DNA of 64,000 bases from Haloarchaeobius litoreus (GCF_024495425.1 NZ_JANHJR010000004.1:248001-312000), one strand, 5' to 3'. Shown: positions 23,474 through 31,908, counted from the stretch's first letter. Program-made: numbers and translations. Notes: a model not told the origin generated them from the sequence alone.

Positions 23474-24955
23474 CTACCAGACGTCCCTGAACAACCGTTC
23501 GTACTCCGCGAGTCGGCCCGCAGGTGCCTCGTCGGTCACCGCCGAGACGACGACCATCGCGACGACCTGCACCACGAGCAGCGGCACGAACGGGAGGAAC
23601 CCGAACGTGAGCGAGCCGGGGAGTACACCGAGTTCGAACGCCCAGAGGCCGACGAAGCCGACCAACAGTCCGACGAGGACGCTCTCCTCGGAGGAGGCCC
23701 GCCAGTAGAACGCCGAGACGAACGGGACGAACATCAACGCGTAGCCCGAGAACGCGAACGTCGCGGTGTCGACGATGCTGTCCTTCGTCACCAGTGCCCC
23801 GACGTACGCCAGCGCGAAGATGATAACGAGGAACGCGCGGGTGAGCCACACCTCGCGCTCGTTGCTGTCGATGTCGAAGAACTCCCGCGCCACGTCCTCG
23901 GTGAAGAACGTGCTCAGCGTGAGTACCTGTCCGTCGAGACTCGACATGAGCGCGGCGAGGATGCCGGCGAGCGCGAAGCCGACGACCCAGACCGGCAGGA
24001 ACTCCGCCACCATCGTCGGCAGGATGAAGTCGGGGTTACCGAGCTCGGGGAACTGTGCGACGCCCCAGAAGCCGAGCATCACCGCCGGGACCCAGACGAC
24101 GACGACCGCGACCGGATACAGCAGCGACGTCTGCTTCAGCGTCTCGACCGACTTCGCGGTCATGTAGCGCATGATGAGATGTGGGAACATGAACGCGCCG
24201 AAGGCGACGATGAGTCCCTGCGAGAGCCACGTCCTGGTCTGGAACGGCGGGATGCCGCCCCGGTTCAGGAGCACGCCGTTGTTGATGCTGGCGACGGCCT
24301 CCGTCGCCGCGCCGAAGCCGCCGATGCGGGTGGGGACCCAGACGAACATCGCCAGGAGGAACGCGATGAAGACGGCCCCCTGGAACGCGTTCGTCCAGCC
24401 GGTGCCACGCATCCCGCCCTGGTAGACGTACAGCCCGACGACGACCAGCACGATGAGCGCGCCGAGCCAGTAGGGGATGAGCCCCTCGGTCAGCGACTCG
24501 AAGACGATACCACCGCCCTGCACGCCGACGAGCAGGTACGGAATCGTCCAGATGGTGAACATCGTCATGATGACGACGCCGAGGTACGAGGAGTTCCAAC
24601 GATGGTTGACGATCTGACCCGGTGTGATGTGTCCGAAGCGTTTTCCAACGAGCCAGATGCGGTACCCGACCGTCATGAGGAACACCGGGAAGAGGAACGC
24701 GAACAGCGAGACGAAGAAGCCGTACGCGCCCGCTCCAGCCCGATAGGCGAGGCCCGGTGCACCGATCATCACCACGGCGGTCATGTTCGTGGCGAACAGC
24801 GCCGCGAGCAGGATGATGGTGTTGAACGACCGGTCCGCCATGAGGAAGTCCTCCCGGCTCGTCCCGGTCGCTCGGGCGGCGACGTAGCCGACACCGAGAA
24901 CCAAGAACAGGTACACCACCGTGACGGAGAGGATGACGACGTTGTCAGCGACCAT
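23474..24955 (-). CDS. Sodium:solute symporter (SSS family)
   Basis: 493-aa membrane protein with about 13 transmembrane segments. The N-terminal sequence FLVLGVGYVAARATGTSREDFLMADRS and the GRxFGHITPGQ-like loop (GKRFGHITPGQIVNHR) are typical of the family, which imports organic acids, amino acids, sugars or acetate with Na+. Its start overlaps the end of the small DUF3311-like membrane protein, the usual pairing for the pantothenate/acetate-like branch. Confidence 0.9.
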   Translation of the reverse strand: MVADNVVILSVTVVYLFLVLGVGYVAARATGTSREDFLMADRSFNTIILLAALFATNMTAVVMIGAPGLAYRAGAGAYGFFVSLFAFLFPVFLMTVGYRIWLVGKRFGHITPGQIVNHRWNSSYLGVVIMTMFTIWTIPYLLVGVQGGGIVFESLTEGLIPYWLGALIVLVVVGLYVYQGGMRGTGWTNAFQGAVFIAFLLAMFVWVPTRIGGFGAATEAVASINNGVLLNRGGIPPFQTRTWLSQGLIVAFGAFMFPHLIMRYMTAKSVETLKQTSLLYPVAVVVVWVPAVMLGFWGVAQFPELGNPDFILPTMVAEFLPVWVVGFALAGILAALMSSLDGQVLTLSTFFTEDVAREFFDIDSNEREVWLTRAFLVIIFALAYVGALVTKDSIVDTATFAFSGYALMFVPFVSAFYWRASSEESVLVGLLVGFVGLWAFELGVLPGSLTFGFLPFVPLLVVQVVAMVVVSAVTDEAPAGRLAEYERLFRDVW

Positions 24956-25247
24956 CGCCCGTCACCTCGGATGCCGTCTCCGTCGTCGTCTCCGAACCGG
25001 CCCCGTCCCCGAAGACGCCCGTGGGAGGTTCCGGAGCGAGCCGGTACATCGCGTAGAGCACGACGACCCCGAACAGATTGAACATGGCGTCGTACGCGAT
25101 CTGTATCGGGAGCCAGCCGAAGACGAGTGTATCTGAGTCAACGATGCCGACCACTTCGCTCTGATGCAGTACCACCATCGCCAGGATGACCAGCAGGACA
25201 AGCGCGCGTCTCGGCTCGTCGGGCCACCAGAAGCTCTCTCTGAACAT
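24945..25247 (-). CDS. Small membrane subunit of the SSS transporter (DUF3311-like)
   Basis: 100 aa from the ATG at 25247 (a GTG at 25274 is possible). Two hydrophobic helices, LVLLVILAMVVLHQ and a second ending YAMYRLAPEP, surround the short loop FGWLPIQIAYDAMF, the arrangement of DUF3311-type partners of sodium:solute symporters. The C-terminal tail is acidic and hydrophilic. It overlaps the symporter gene by 11 bases. Confidence 0.8.
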   Translation of the reverse strand: MFRESFWWPDEPRRALVLLVILAMVVLHQSEVVGIVDSDTLVFGWLPIQIAYDAMFNLFGVVVLYAMYRLAPEPPTGVFGDGAGSETTTETASEVTGDGR

Positions 25248-25304
25248 CTGCGGGCTATCGTTCAGAACAATCACTAATAAACCCGAGGGTCGGGGAAGGG
25301 GAGT

Positions 25305-26096
25305 TTATTCCCCGGTGAACTCGGGAGACCGCCGCTCGCGGAACGCCGCGATACCTTCGGCGTGGTCGTCGCTGTTGCCGAGGATGGCGTTCGCACGTGC
25401 CTCGTTCTCCAGCGCCTCCTCGAACGTCGCGTTGACGCCCTCGTGGAGGAGCTGTTTGGACATCCCCAGGGCCGCAGTCGGCCCGTCGCGGAGCTGTCCC
25501 ACGAGCTCGTCGACCTTCTCGTCGAGTTCGTCAGCCGGGACCGCGTAGTTGACGAGGCCGATGTCTTCTGCCTCCGTCGCGTCGACCGGCCGGCCGGTCA
25601 TCACGAGCTCCTTCGCCTTCGCGAGGCTCGTACTGTGGGTCAGCAGGTACGAGCCGCCGCAGTCGATTGCCAGCCCGACGTTCTTGAAGCCCTCGCTGAG
25701 CGTCGCGTCCTCGGCGGCGACGATGATATCACACGAGAGTGCGAGGTTCGAGCCGGCCCCGATGGCGTCGCCCTGGAGCCGGCAGACGACGGGTTTGTCC
25801 AGTGCCATCAGCGCCTTCATCGGCCGGTGGATGCCCTCGGTGATGTACTCCCGTCGCTCGACGCCCGTCGCGTCGTCGTCGAGCAGTTCGCCGAGTGCCT
25901 TCACGTCGCCGCCCCCGCAGAACAGGTCGCCCTCCGCCGCGAGGACGACCACGCGTACCTCGTCGTCGCTGGCCGCGTCCGCGACCCCCTCGACCAGCCC
26001 CTCGATGACGTCGGCGTTCATCGCGTTCCGTGCTTCGGGTCGTGCGAGCGTGATCTCCGCGACGCCGTCCGAGACGCTGTAGGTGACAGCTGACAT
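25305..26096 (-). CDS. Enoyl-CoA hydratase/isomerase, PaaG-like
   Basis: 263-aa crotonase with the oxyanion segments CGGGDVKALGELL and RLQGDAIGAGSNLAL. In the active-site loop NVGLAIDCGGSYLL the conserved acid is Asp followed by CGGS, as in 1,2-epoxyphenylacetyl-CoA isomerase PaaG, rather than the double-Glu of classic hydratases. PaaG turns the epoxide made by PaaABC into the oxepin-CoA. The paaABC genes 5 kb away make this reading plausible; PaaB/PaaF-type hydratase activity remains possible. Confidence 0.83.
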   Translation of the reverse strand: MSAVTYSVSDGVAEITLARPEARNAMNADVIEGLVEGVADAASDDEVRVVVLAAEGDLFCGGGDVKALGELLDDDATGVERREYITEGIHRPMKALMALDKPVVCRLQGDAIGAGSNLALSCDIIVAAEDATLSEGFKNVGLAIDCGGSYLLTHSTSLAKAKELVMTGRPVDATEAEDIGLVNYAVPADELDEKVDELVGQLRDGPTAALGMSKQLLHEGVNATFEEALENEARANAILGNSDDHAEGIAAFRERRSPEFTGE

Positions 26097-26120
26097 GAGA
26101 CTACCATCGTGCAGGGCCGA

Positions 26121-26130
26121 ATTAAAACTA
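26121..26130 (-). promoter_or_regulatory. TATA-like element for the PaaG-like gene
   Basis: On the minus strand TAGTTTTAAT is centred about 29 nt before the ATG at 26096. Confidence 0.45.
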
Positions 26131-26190
26131 GCGTCGGCGGACCCCCGACCCCGGCCGCACGAATCGGGACGTGAGGTGGGGCTTGCGTAG

Positions 26191-26200
26191 ATTTATTATC
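26191..26200 (+). promoter_or_regulatory. TATA-like element for the DhbE-like ligase
   Basis: ATTTATTATC lies about 30 nt before the ATG at 26226; with the opposite element at 26121 it makes a compact divergent promoter. Confidence 0.5.
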
Positions 26201-26225
26201 CAGTGGTGGGTTCTTTCTTCATACC

Positions 26226-27923
26226 ATGGCCGGGTACGAGTCCGCGACACTGGACATCGACGGGTACGTACCGTTCTCTGAGGAACGGTGCAGGCAGTAC
26301 ATCGAGGACGGGCACTGGCGGAACCTGACCTTCCACGACGTGCTGGACAGGGCGGCGGACGACCAGCCGGATCGGACGGCTGTCATCGGACCACATCGGG
26401 AGCTCAGCTACGGGGACCTGCAGACGCGGTCACGACAGCTTGCGGCCGCGCTCGTCGAGAATCTGGGCCTCGAGGTGGGCGACATGGCCGTCTTCCAGTT
26501 CCCGAACTGCACCGAGTTCGTCGAGGCGTTCTTCGCCTGCTCGCGCGCCGGCGTCGTGCCGGTGATGCTCCTGCCGCGGCACCGCGCCGCCGAGGCGACC
26601 CACGTGACGAACCTCACCGACGCGAAGGCCTTCTTCACCGCGGGTGACCGCTACGAGATGGGGTTCGACCACGTCGGCCTCGTCGACGACATCGCGGCGG
26701 ACTGCGACTCGCTGGAGCACCGAGTCGCCGTGTGCGACGAGACGGTGCCCGACGGCTGGCACTCCTTCGACGACCTGTTCGAGCCGGACGGTACTGACGC
26801 CGCTGACGACATCGAGGTCAACCCGTTCGACCCGGGTCTGATGCTCCTCTCGGGTGGCACGACCGGGATGCCGAAGGGCATCCCCCGGACCCACAACGAC
26901 TACGTGTTCCAGTGGGAGTACATGGCGTCGGTCTCGGAGGTCGAGGACGACTGGGTCTCGTTCCCGAGCGTCCCCATCGGCCACAACGCGTCGCTGAACT
27001 GCATCGTGGGAGCGACGTTCTGGGCGGGTGGCACGCTCGCCGTCGAGCCCAACCTGAAACCGGAGTCGCTGATGGCACTCATCGAGCGCGTCGGGGGGAA
27101 CTACACCCTCCCGATTCCGACGCAGCTCATCGACATCCTCGAGCACCCGAAGCTCGACGAGTACGACCTCTCCTCGCTGGAAGTCGTGATGAGCGGCGGC
27201 CAGAAGGTGCGGCCGAAGGCGGTCTACGACTTCGTCGACAACTGGGACGTGGGGTTCGAGAACATCTTCGGGATGGCCGAAGGCCCACTCATCTGCACCC
27301 GACCGGACGACGACGTGGACGTACAGGCACACACCGTCGGGCGGCCTATCGCCCCCGACGCCGACGAGGTGAAGATCGTCGACGAACGACGCGAGGAGGA
27401 GGTCCAGCAGGGCGAGGCCGGTGAGCTGGCCGTTCGTGGGCCGGGGTTCTTCACCGGCTACTTCCGGAACGAGGAGGAGAACAGCGAGAACTTCGACGAG
27501 GACGGCTGGTTCTACACCGAGGACGTGCTCCGGCTGAACGACGACGGCAACTTCGAGGTGTTCGGCCGGATGAAGGACACCATCATCCGGGGCGGCGAGA
27601 ACATCTACGCGCCGGGTATCGAGGACGAGATCATCGAGCACCCGTCGGTGATGAACGTCGCCGTCATCGGGATGCCGGACGAACGACTCGGCGAACGCCC
27701 GTGTGCGTTCATCGAACTCGAACCCGACGCTGAAGCCGTCACGGTCGACTCGCTCTCGACCTTCCTCGACGAGCGGGGCATCGCGGTGTTCAAACACCCC
27801 GAACGGGTCGAGATCGTCGACGAGATTCCCCGAACCGAGGTCGGCAAGATCGCGAAGGTGTCCCTGGAGGAGCGCATCACCCAGCAGCTGAAATCGGAGG
27901 GCGTCCTCCCCGAGGAGTACTGA
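26226..27923 (+). CDS. Aryl-acid AMP ligase / acyl-CoA synthetase (DhbE/EntE-like)
   Basis: 565 aa. The N-terminus (GYVPFSEERCRQYIEDGHWRN) and overall layout resemble 2,3-dihydroxybenzoate-AMP ligases; motifs are LSGGTTGMPKGIPRTHNDY, FGMAEGP, YTEDVL, GRMKDTIIRGGENIYAPGIE and the C-terminal Lys in RTEVGKIAK. Members activate salicylate or dihydroxybenzoate as the adenylate and, in catabolic settings, transfer it to CoA. No siderophore synthetase or carrier protein is near, while thioesterase and epoxygenase genes are, so a catabolic CoA-forming role is more likely. Confidence 0.87.
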   Translation: MAGYESATLDIDGYVPFSEERCRQYIEDGHWRNLTFHDVLDRAADDQPDRTAVIGPHRELSYGDLQTRSRQLAAALVENLGLEVGDMAVFQFPNCTEFVEAFFACSRAGVVPVMLLPRHRAAEATHVTNLTDAKAFFTAGDRYEMGFDHVGLVDDIAADCDSLEHRVAVCDETVPDGWHSFDDLFEPDGTDAADDIEVNPFDPGLMLLSGGTTGMPKGIPRTHNDYVFQWEYMASVSEVEDDWVSFPSVPIGHNASLNCIVGATFWAGGTLAVEPNLKPESLMALIERVGGNYTLPIPTQLIDILEHPKLDEYDLSSLEVVMSGGQKVRPKAVYDFVDNWDVGFENIFGMAEGPLICTRPDDDVDVQAHTVGRPIAPDADEVKIVDERREEEVQQGEAGELAVRGPGFFTGYFRNEEENSENFDEDGWFYTEDVLRLNDDGNFEVFGRMKDTIIRGGENIYAPGIEDEIIEHPSVMNVAVIGMPDERLGERPCAFIELEPDAEAVTVDSLSTFLDERGIAVFKHPERVEIVDEIPRTEVGKIAKVSLEERITQQLKSEGVLPEEY

Positions 27924-28043
27924 GACCGCCACATCGGCCCGTAACGGTCGTCAGACACCCTTTCTGGAATAATCTGCCGTTAGTGAAATCGGGAGCGTGG
28001 CCCGGATGCCGGGGACACCCGACCGAGAGCCAGCCCAGCTTAA

Positions 28044-28060
28044 CACACCCTAAGGGCGTG
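28044..28060. promoter_or_regulatory. Inverted repeat CACACCCT-A-AGGGCGTG, copy 2
   Basis: Eight-base arms with one mismatch around a single centre base, 14 bp past the ferredoxin stop and 120 bp past the ligase stop, in the convergent gap. It shares ACACCCTAAGGG with copy 1 at 11895. Being downstream of both neighbours here, it fits a 3' hairpin at least as well as an operator. Confidence 0.4.
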
Positions 28061-28074
28061 TAATTCGGCGGTCG

Positions 28075-28356
28075 TTACGGCGTGTCGTCGGAGTACACGT
28101 CGAGGTCCGAGAGCGGGCGCGCGACACAGGTCAGGCAGTAGCCTTCCGCCTTCTCGTCCTCCGTGAGCATCATCGCGTCCTCCTGCCGGACCTCGCCCTC
28201 CGCACGGGCCACGCACATCCCACAGTGGCCCATCCGACACTGGTACTGGAGGTTCAGCCCGTGTTTCTCGGCCATGTCGAGGATGCTGTCGGGGCTGTCC
28301 TCGTCCATCTCGAACGAGACATCCTCGTTGACGAAATGGACGGTGTGCTCTGGCAT
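28075..28356 (-). CDS. Plant-type [2Fe-2S] ferredoxin
   Basis: 93 aa from the ATG at 28356. The cluster motif is Cys40-x4-Cys45-x2-Cys48 (CRMGHCGMC) with the fourth ligand Cys77 in CLTCVARP; Cys74 is an extra cysteine. The arrangement matches the C-terminal ferredoxin domain of PaaE-type reductases, but the flavin/NADPH reductase domains are missing. It probably delivers electrons to the PaaABC epoxygenase encoded at 30.7 kb, with an unlinked reductase. It follows the GNAT gene with a 2-bp gap. Confidence 0.9.
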   Translation of the reverse strand: MPEHTVHFVNEDVSFEMDEDSPDSILDMAEKHGLNLQYQCRMGHCGMCVARAEGEVRQEDAMMLTEDEKAEGYCLTCVARPLSDLDVYSDDTP

Positions 28357-28358
28357 GC

Positions 28359-28841
28359 TCAGAGCTCTCCTTCGTAGGTGTGCTCGATCTGTTCCAGTCC
28401 GTACTCCTCGTAGATCTCGCCGAGGTAGTGGTTCTCCGCGAGGACGTTCATCCGGTAGAAGGAGAGGTTCTGCTCGTGTTTGAACCACTCCTCCGCCTTG
28501 TCGAGGAGGGCGGCCTCGATGCCCTGACGCTGGTAGCCGCTGCGCACGTGGTGACCGAAGATCATCCCGTGCTGGTCGAGCTGGAAGATCGGGTGGGCAC
28601 CCATCACTCTGACCTCGATGACACCCAGAAGACCCTCGACCTCGGTCGAGTCGGCGACGAAGACGGACGCCTTCGAGCTACCGACCATCCGGTTGAGGAA
28701 GTAATCACGCCACTGGTCACCGGCGTCGGCCTTGTGTTCGTAGCGGGCGTCGAACTGCGAGAGATGGTCGGAGTACTCGTACCACAGGGAGAGTATCTCG
28801 TCGGCGTCGTCCTCTTCGGCGTACCGTATCTCGTAGTTCAT
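28359..28841 (-). CDS. GNAT-family N-acetyltransferase
   Basis: 160 aa. The acetyl-CoA-binding motif A reads HHVRSGYQRQGIEAALLDKAEEW, a divergent version of the R/Q-x-x-G-x-G/A pattern, preceded by the beta-strands of VFVADSTEVEGLLGVIEVRV. The substrate is unknown. It sits between the ferredoxin and the MIP18 gene in the phenylacetate-type block, so it may belong to the same transcript as the ferredoxin. Confidence 0.75.
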   Translation of the reverse strand: MNYEIRYAEEDDADEILSLWYEYSDHLSQFDARYEHKADAGDQWRDYFLNRMVGSSKASVFVADSTEVEGLLGVIEVRVMGAHPIFQLDQHGMIFGHHVRSGYQRQGIEAALLDKAEEWFKHEQNLSFYRMNVLAENHYLGEIYEEYGLEQIEHTYEGEL

Positions 28842-28915
28842 ACTGGTGATTCGGAAGGGGATACCAAATGGTTTGCGGGAATCGGATTCTCGGCGTTCAT
28901 CCTGCGTCCCTCGGT

Positions 28916-29245
28916 TCAGACCGCGATACCGAGCGAACGGAGCTGCATCTTGCCCTCGTCGGTCATCTTGTCCTTCGTCCAGACCGGGTCCCAGACGATC
29001 TCCACGTCGACGCGCTCGATCTCGTCGAACTCGCGGAGCCGCTCAGAGACCTCCTCGGTCATCAGCTGGGCGGCGGGACAGCCCATCGCGGTCAGCGTCA
29101 TGTCCACGGACGCGTGGCCGTCCTCGACCGTCACGTCGTACACCAATCCGAGGTCGACGATGCTGATGGGGAGTTCGGGGTCGGTCACGTCACGGAGCGC
29201 CTCGTGGCACTGCTCGTCCAGCGCGGCTGCTTCACCTGGCTGCAT
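28916..29245 (-). CDS. paaD: MIP18-family protein, N-terminal half of PaaD
   Basis: 109 aa with the MIP18/DUF59 core: VTDPELPISIVDLGLVYDV, the conserved Cys in TAMGCPAAQLMTEEV and the WDPVWTKDKMTDEGKMQLRSLGI end typical of PaaD. PaaD is thought to help mature the metal centre of the PaaABCE epoxygenase. In bacterial PaaD a zinc-ribbon tail follows this domain; here that tail is encoded separately at 32711-32893. Its own TATA-like box lies about 27 nt upstream. Confidence 0.87.
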   Translation of the reverse strand: MQPGEAAALDEQCHEALRDVTDPELPISIVDLGLVYDVTVEDGHASVDMTLTAMGCPAAQLMTEEVSERLREFDEIERVDVEIVWDPVWTKDKMTDEGKMQLRSLGIAV

Positions 29246-29265
29246 GCTACCTCGTAACGTCGTGA

Positions 29266-29277
29266 GTATATTATACC
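29266..29277 (-). promoter_or_regulatory. TATA-like element for the MIP18 gene
   Basis: On the minus strand GGTATAATATAC is centred 27 nt before the ATG at 29245. Confidence 0.55.
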
Positions 29278-29324
29278 TTCTGGTGAGCCAGACCGGGTTC
29301 TACCGGGTGAGAGCGCCGCTGCGG

Positions 29325-29334
29325 TACGTTTTTA
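29325..29334 (+). promoter_or_regulatory. TATA-like element for the alpha/beta hydrolase
   Basis: TACGTTTTTA is centred about 31 nt before the ATG at 29361. Confidence 0.4.
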
Positions 29335-29360
29335 CCGAGGGGCGGCGATTGACAGTGCGT

Positions 29361-30143
29361 ATGCGCACCGAAGTCAACGGTATCGAACTCGCGTACGAGG
29401 TCGAGGGTCGTGGTCGGCCGGTCGTCCTCGTCCACGGACTCGGAAGCACACTCAACACGTGGGAGGGGGTGGCGGACTCCCTCTCCGTGGCCTACGAGGT
29501 CTACCGGTTCGACCTCCGTGGCAGTGGTCGGAGCGACGTTCCGGACGGACCGTACGAGCTCGACGACTGGGTGGGCGACCTCCGCGCGTTCCTCGACGAC
29601 CAGGAGCTCGACGCGGTCCACCTGGTCGGGCACTCGCTCGGCAGCATCGTCTCGATGCAGTTCGCCGCCGAGAGCCCCGAGCGGGTCCGTACACTCTCGC
29701 TCGCGGCCGCCGGTCCGGGGATGCCCGACGAGAAGGTTGCCGAGCTGTCGTCCGTCGCCGACGCCATCGAGTCCGAGGGGATGGACGCCCACGCCGACGA
29801 GGAGACCGCCGAGTCGCTGTCGGCACACACGAAGGAGACGAAGCCGGAACTCGTCGGGCTCTACCGCGAACTCGTCCTCTCGAACGACCCGGCTGGCTAC
29901 GCGGCGTCGATGCGTGGCCTGATGGACGCGTCCGTGATGCCGGTGCTCGGCGACATCGAGGCCCCGACGCTGTTGCTGGCGGCGGAGAACGACACCGTGA
30001 CGCCGCCGGTCGCCTCGCTCATCATCGCCGGAAAGGTTCCGGATGCGACCGTCACGGTGCTCCCGGACGCCGGCCACATGGCACACCTGGAAGCGCCGAA
30101 GGCGGTGGCGACGGAGCTGCACGAGTTCATCGCGAACAACTAG
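29361..30143 (+). CDS. Alpha/beta-fold hydrolase (PcaD/ring-cleavage hydrolase type)
   Basis: 260 aa from the ATG at 29361. The oxyanion motif is VHGLGST, the nucleophile elbow GHSLGS holds the Ser, and the C-terminal GHMAHLEAP gives the His; an Asp is available in LLLAAENDTVTPP. Relatives include 3-oxoadipate enol-lactonase, meta-cleavage hydrolases and haloperoxidase-like enzymes. It is divergent from the MIP18 gene and its last codons overlap the convergent thioesterase gene by four bases. Confidence 0.88.
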   Translation: MRTEVNGIELAYEVEGRGRPVVLVHGLGSTLNTWEGVADSLSVAYEVYRFDLRGSGRSDVPDGPYELDDWVGDLRAFLDDQELDAVHLVGHSLGSIVSMQFAAESPERVRTLSLAAAGPGMPDEKVAELSSVADAIESEGMDAHADEETAESLSAHTKETKPELVGLYRELVLSNDPAGYAASMRGLMDASVMPVLGDIEAPTLLLAAENDTVTPPVASLIIAGKVPDATVTVLPDAGHMAHLEAPKAVATELHEFIANN

Positions 30144-30574
30144 TCGGACCGACTCCCGTCGGCGTCACTCCACTCGTAGGGTTCGAGGGCGACCCGGAAC
30201 TCCGCGGGGATCTCCTCGGTGCCGTCTTCGCCGGTCGAGAGACAGACCCTGGTCACGTCGATGCGGAACGCCTCGTGGTCCTGGGTCAGGTTCTCCGCGT
30301 GCGCCCTGACGTCGAACGACTTCGTGCCGAAGGACTCGACGCCGACGTGGACGGCCACCTCGTCGCCCAGCTCGATGGGCCCCCTGAAGTCACCCTCCGC
30401 GTGGGCCATCGGGAACAGCACGCCCAGTTCATCGGCGAGCTTCGGGATGGGGTAGCCGACGTGCTCGAACCACTCCTCCTCGGCGACGTGGGCGTAGTTG
30501 AACAGGCGACCGTAGAACACCCGGCCGGCGTAGTCGATGTCGTCGAACCGTGCGGTTATCGTGTGCTCGAACAT
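30140..30574 (-). CDS. Hot-dog thioesterase (YbgC / 4-hydroxybenzoyl-CoA thioesterase type)
   Basis: 144 aa from the ATG at 30574. The motif ARFDDIDYAGRVFYGRLFNYAH contains the catalytic-type Asp followed by Y-A-G-x-V-F-Y, as in acyl-CoA thioesterases of the 4HBT family. It would hydrolyse an aromatic or acyl-CoA and free CoA when intermediates accumulate, a role known for PaaI in phenylacetate operons, although PaaI belongs to a different hot-dog subgroup. It is divergent from paaA. Confidence 0.84.
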   Translation of the reverse strand: MFEHTITARFDDIDYAGRVFYGRLFNYAHVAEEEWFEHVGYPIPKLADELGVLFPMAHAEGDFRGPIELGDEVAVHVGVESFGTKSFDVRAHAENLTQDHEAFRIDVTRVCLSTGEDGTEEIPAEFRVALEPYEWSDADGSRSD

Positions 30575-30710
30575 CGTCCGTACCTCCACAGGCGACGGGA
30601 TGAATCTTGCCCCGGCCACCCGGACCTCGGGCTCCGTGACGGAGCTGGTGGTCAAGACCGGTTCCAGGGCCGATTTTTCTCCACGCTGGACTGGGTATGT
30701 TCGAAGCTAG

Positions 30711-30720
30711 CATTTAATAC
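30711..30720 (+). promoter_or_regulatory. TATA-like element for the paaABC genes
   Basis: CATTTAATAC is centred 30 nt before the ATG at 30746, giving at most a leader of a few bases. Confidence 0.5.
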
Positions 30721-30745
30721 GGTGTAACGACGAGTATGACTCGAT

Positions 30746-31648
30746 ATGGGCGTCGTAGAACGTCAGTTAGAGGAGTTGAAAGCGGAGTGTAAAGCCGATG
30801 ACGAGGAGCTCATCGGCAAGGTCTCTCGCGGCGAGATGATCGAGACGATAGAGGAGATGAGTCCGGGCTATCTCCACACGCTCGTCGAGTTCATGCTCAC
30901 CCAGCACGACACCGAGATCATGAGCGCCTGCTCGTACCACCCAGCGGCGACACAGATGGCACCGACGATGGACGCCAAAGTGTCGGGCAGCGCCGTCGTG
31001 CAGGACGAGATTGGCCACGCGAACCTGGGCTACCGCGTGCTCTCCGACCTCGGCTTCGACAAGGAGGCGCTGATGTACGAGCGCGACCCGAAGGAGTGGC
31101 GGAACATGCGAGTGTTCGACGAGCCGTTCGAGAACTTCGCCGAGTTCGCCTGCGGCGTCGGCTTCTACGACCGCGCGGGCACCATCCAGATCGGCGACAT
31201 CGAGGAGAACTGCTCGTTCGGCCCGTGGAAACGCTACGAGCGGAAGGTCGTCGCCGAGGAGGGGTTCCACAAGCGCCTCGGTGACATGTGGTTCAAGCGC
31301 CTCGGCAGCGGCACGGACCGCCAGCAGGAGACGCTGCAGGCTGCGGTCGACAAGATGTTCCCGAAGGCCATCGCGTTCCTCGGACACCCCGAGAAGGAGG
31401 GCAAGGCCATCAAACGCATCCGCGAGTACAGCCTCCGGAAGGGCTCGAACCGGGAGCACCGCCAGGAGTGGCTGCGACAGGTCGTCGAGACGTTCGACCC
31501 GCTCGAGGTCGACGTCCCCGCCCACTACGACGAGGACGCCGACGAGTACGTCGTCGACCTCGACATGGACTGGAAGGGCGTCTACGACGAGTGGAAGCAG
31601 TCCCCCGGCCCCGTCGACCACATCCAGACCGTCAGAGGCGTTGCATAA
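30746..31648 (+). CDS. paaA: Phenylacetyl-CoA 1,2-epoxidase catalytic subunit A
   Basis: 300 aa, family length. The ferritin-like diiron ligands are visible in QDEIGHANLGYR and EEGFHKRLGDMW. PaaA is the catalytic subunit that, with PaaC and PaaB, epoxidises phenylacetyl-CoA to start its aerobic CoA-ester degradation. The stop overlaps the PaaB start (TAATG). Because the ligase nearby looks like an aryl-acid ligase rather than PaaK, a related aromatic CoA ester such as benzoyl-CoA (BoxB belongs to the same superfamily) cannot be excluded, but the A/B/C set favours the phenylacetyl type. Confidence 0.92.
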   Translation: MGVVERQLEELKAECKADDEELIGKVSRGEMIETIEEMSPGYLHTLVEFMLTQHDTEIMSACSYHPAATQMAPTMDAKVSGSAVVQDEIGHANLGYRVLSDLGFDKEALMYERDPKEWRNMRVFDEPFENFAEFACGVGFYDRAGTIQIGDIEENCSFGPWKRYERKVVAEEGFHKRLGDMWFKRLGSGTDRQQETLQAAVDKMFPKAIAFLGHPEKEGKAIKRIREYSLRKGSNREHRQEWLRQVVETFDPLEVDVPAHYDEDADEYVVDLDMDWKGVYDEWKQSPGPVDHIQTVRGVA

Positions 31649-31908
31649 TGAAGAAGGAGACCTACGAGGTCCTCGGCCGCGTGTCCTCGGGCGAACCCAT
31701 CCGCTCCGTCGGCAGCGTCGAGGCCCCCAACGACTCGTTCGCGACCCGCTACGCCGAGATGTTCTACGACGAGGAGGACTGGGATCTCCTGTTCGTCGTC
31801 GCCCGCGAGAACATGCTCAAGGCGAAAGGACGGACCGGCCACGAGTACTCCGACACGGGCACCGTCGAGGAGGCGACGGTCGCCGCCGTCGCAGGTGAGA
31901 GCCGATGA
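31648..31908 (+). CDS. paaB: Phenylacetyl-CoA epoxidase subunit B
   Basis: 86 aa. MKKETYEVLGRVSSGEPIRS, VEAPNDSFATRYAEMFY and a tail with a Y/D-rich GHEYSDTGTVEEA match the small PaaB bridging subunit, which holds PaaAC pairs together and has no cofactor. It overlaps paaA upstream and paaC downstream (ATGA). Confidence 0.92.
   Translation: MKKETYEVLGRVSSGEPIRSVGSVEAPNDSFATRYAEMFYDEEDWDLLFVVARENMLKAKGRTGHEYSDTGTVEEATVAAVAGESR

Noticed and set aside
30746-31648. Benzoyl-CoA epoxidase BoxB as the identity of the PaaA gene
   Set aside because: The following PaaB, PaaC and PaaD-type genes in the standard order fit the phenylacetyl-CoA system; BoxB does not come with these subunits.
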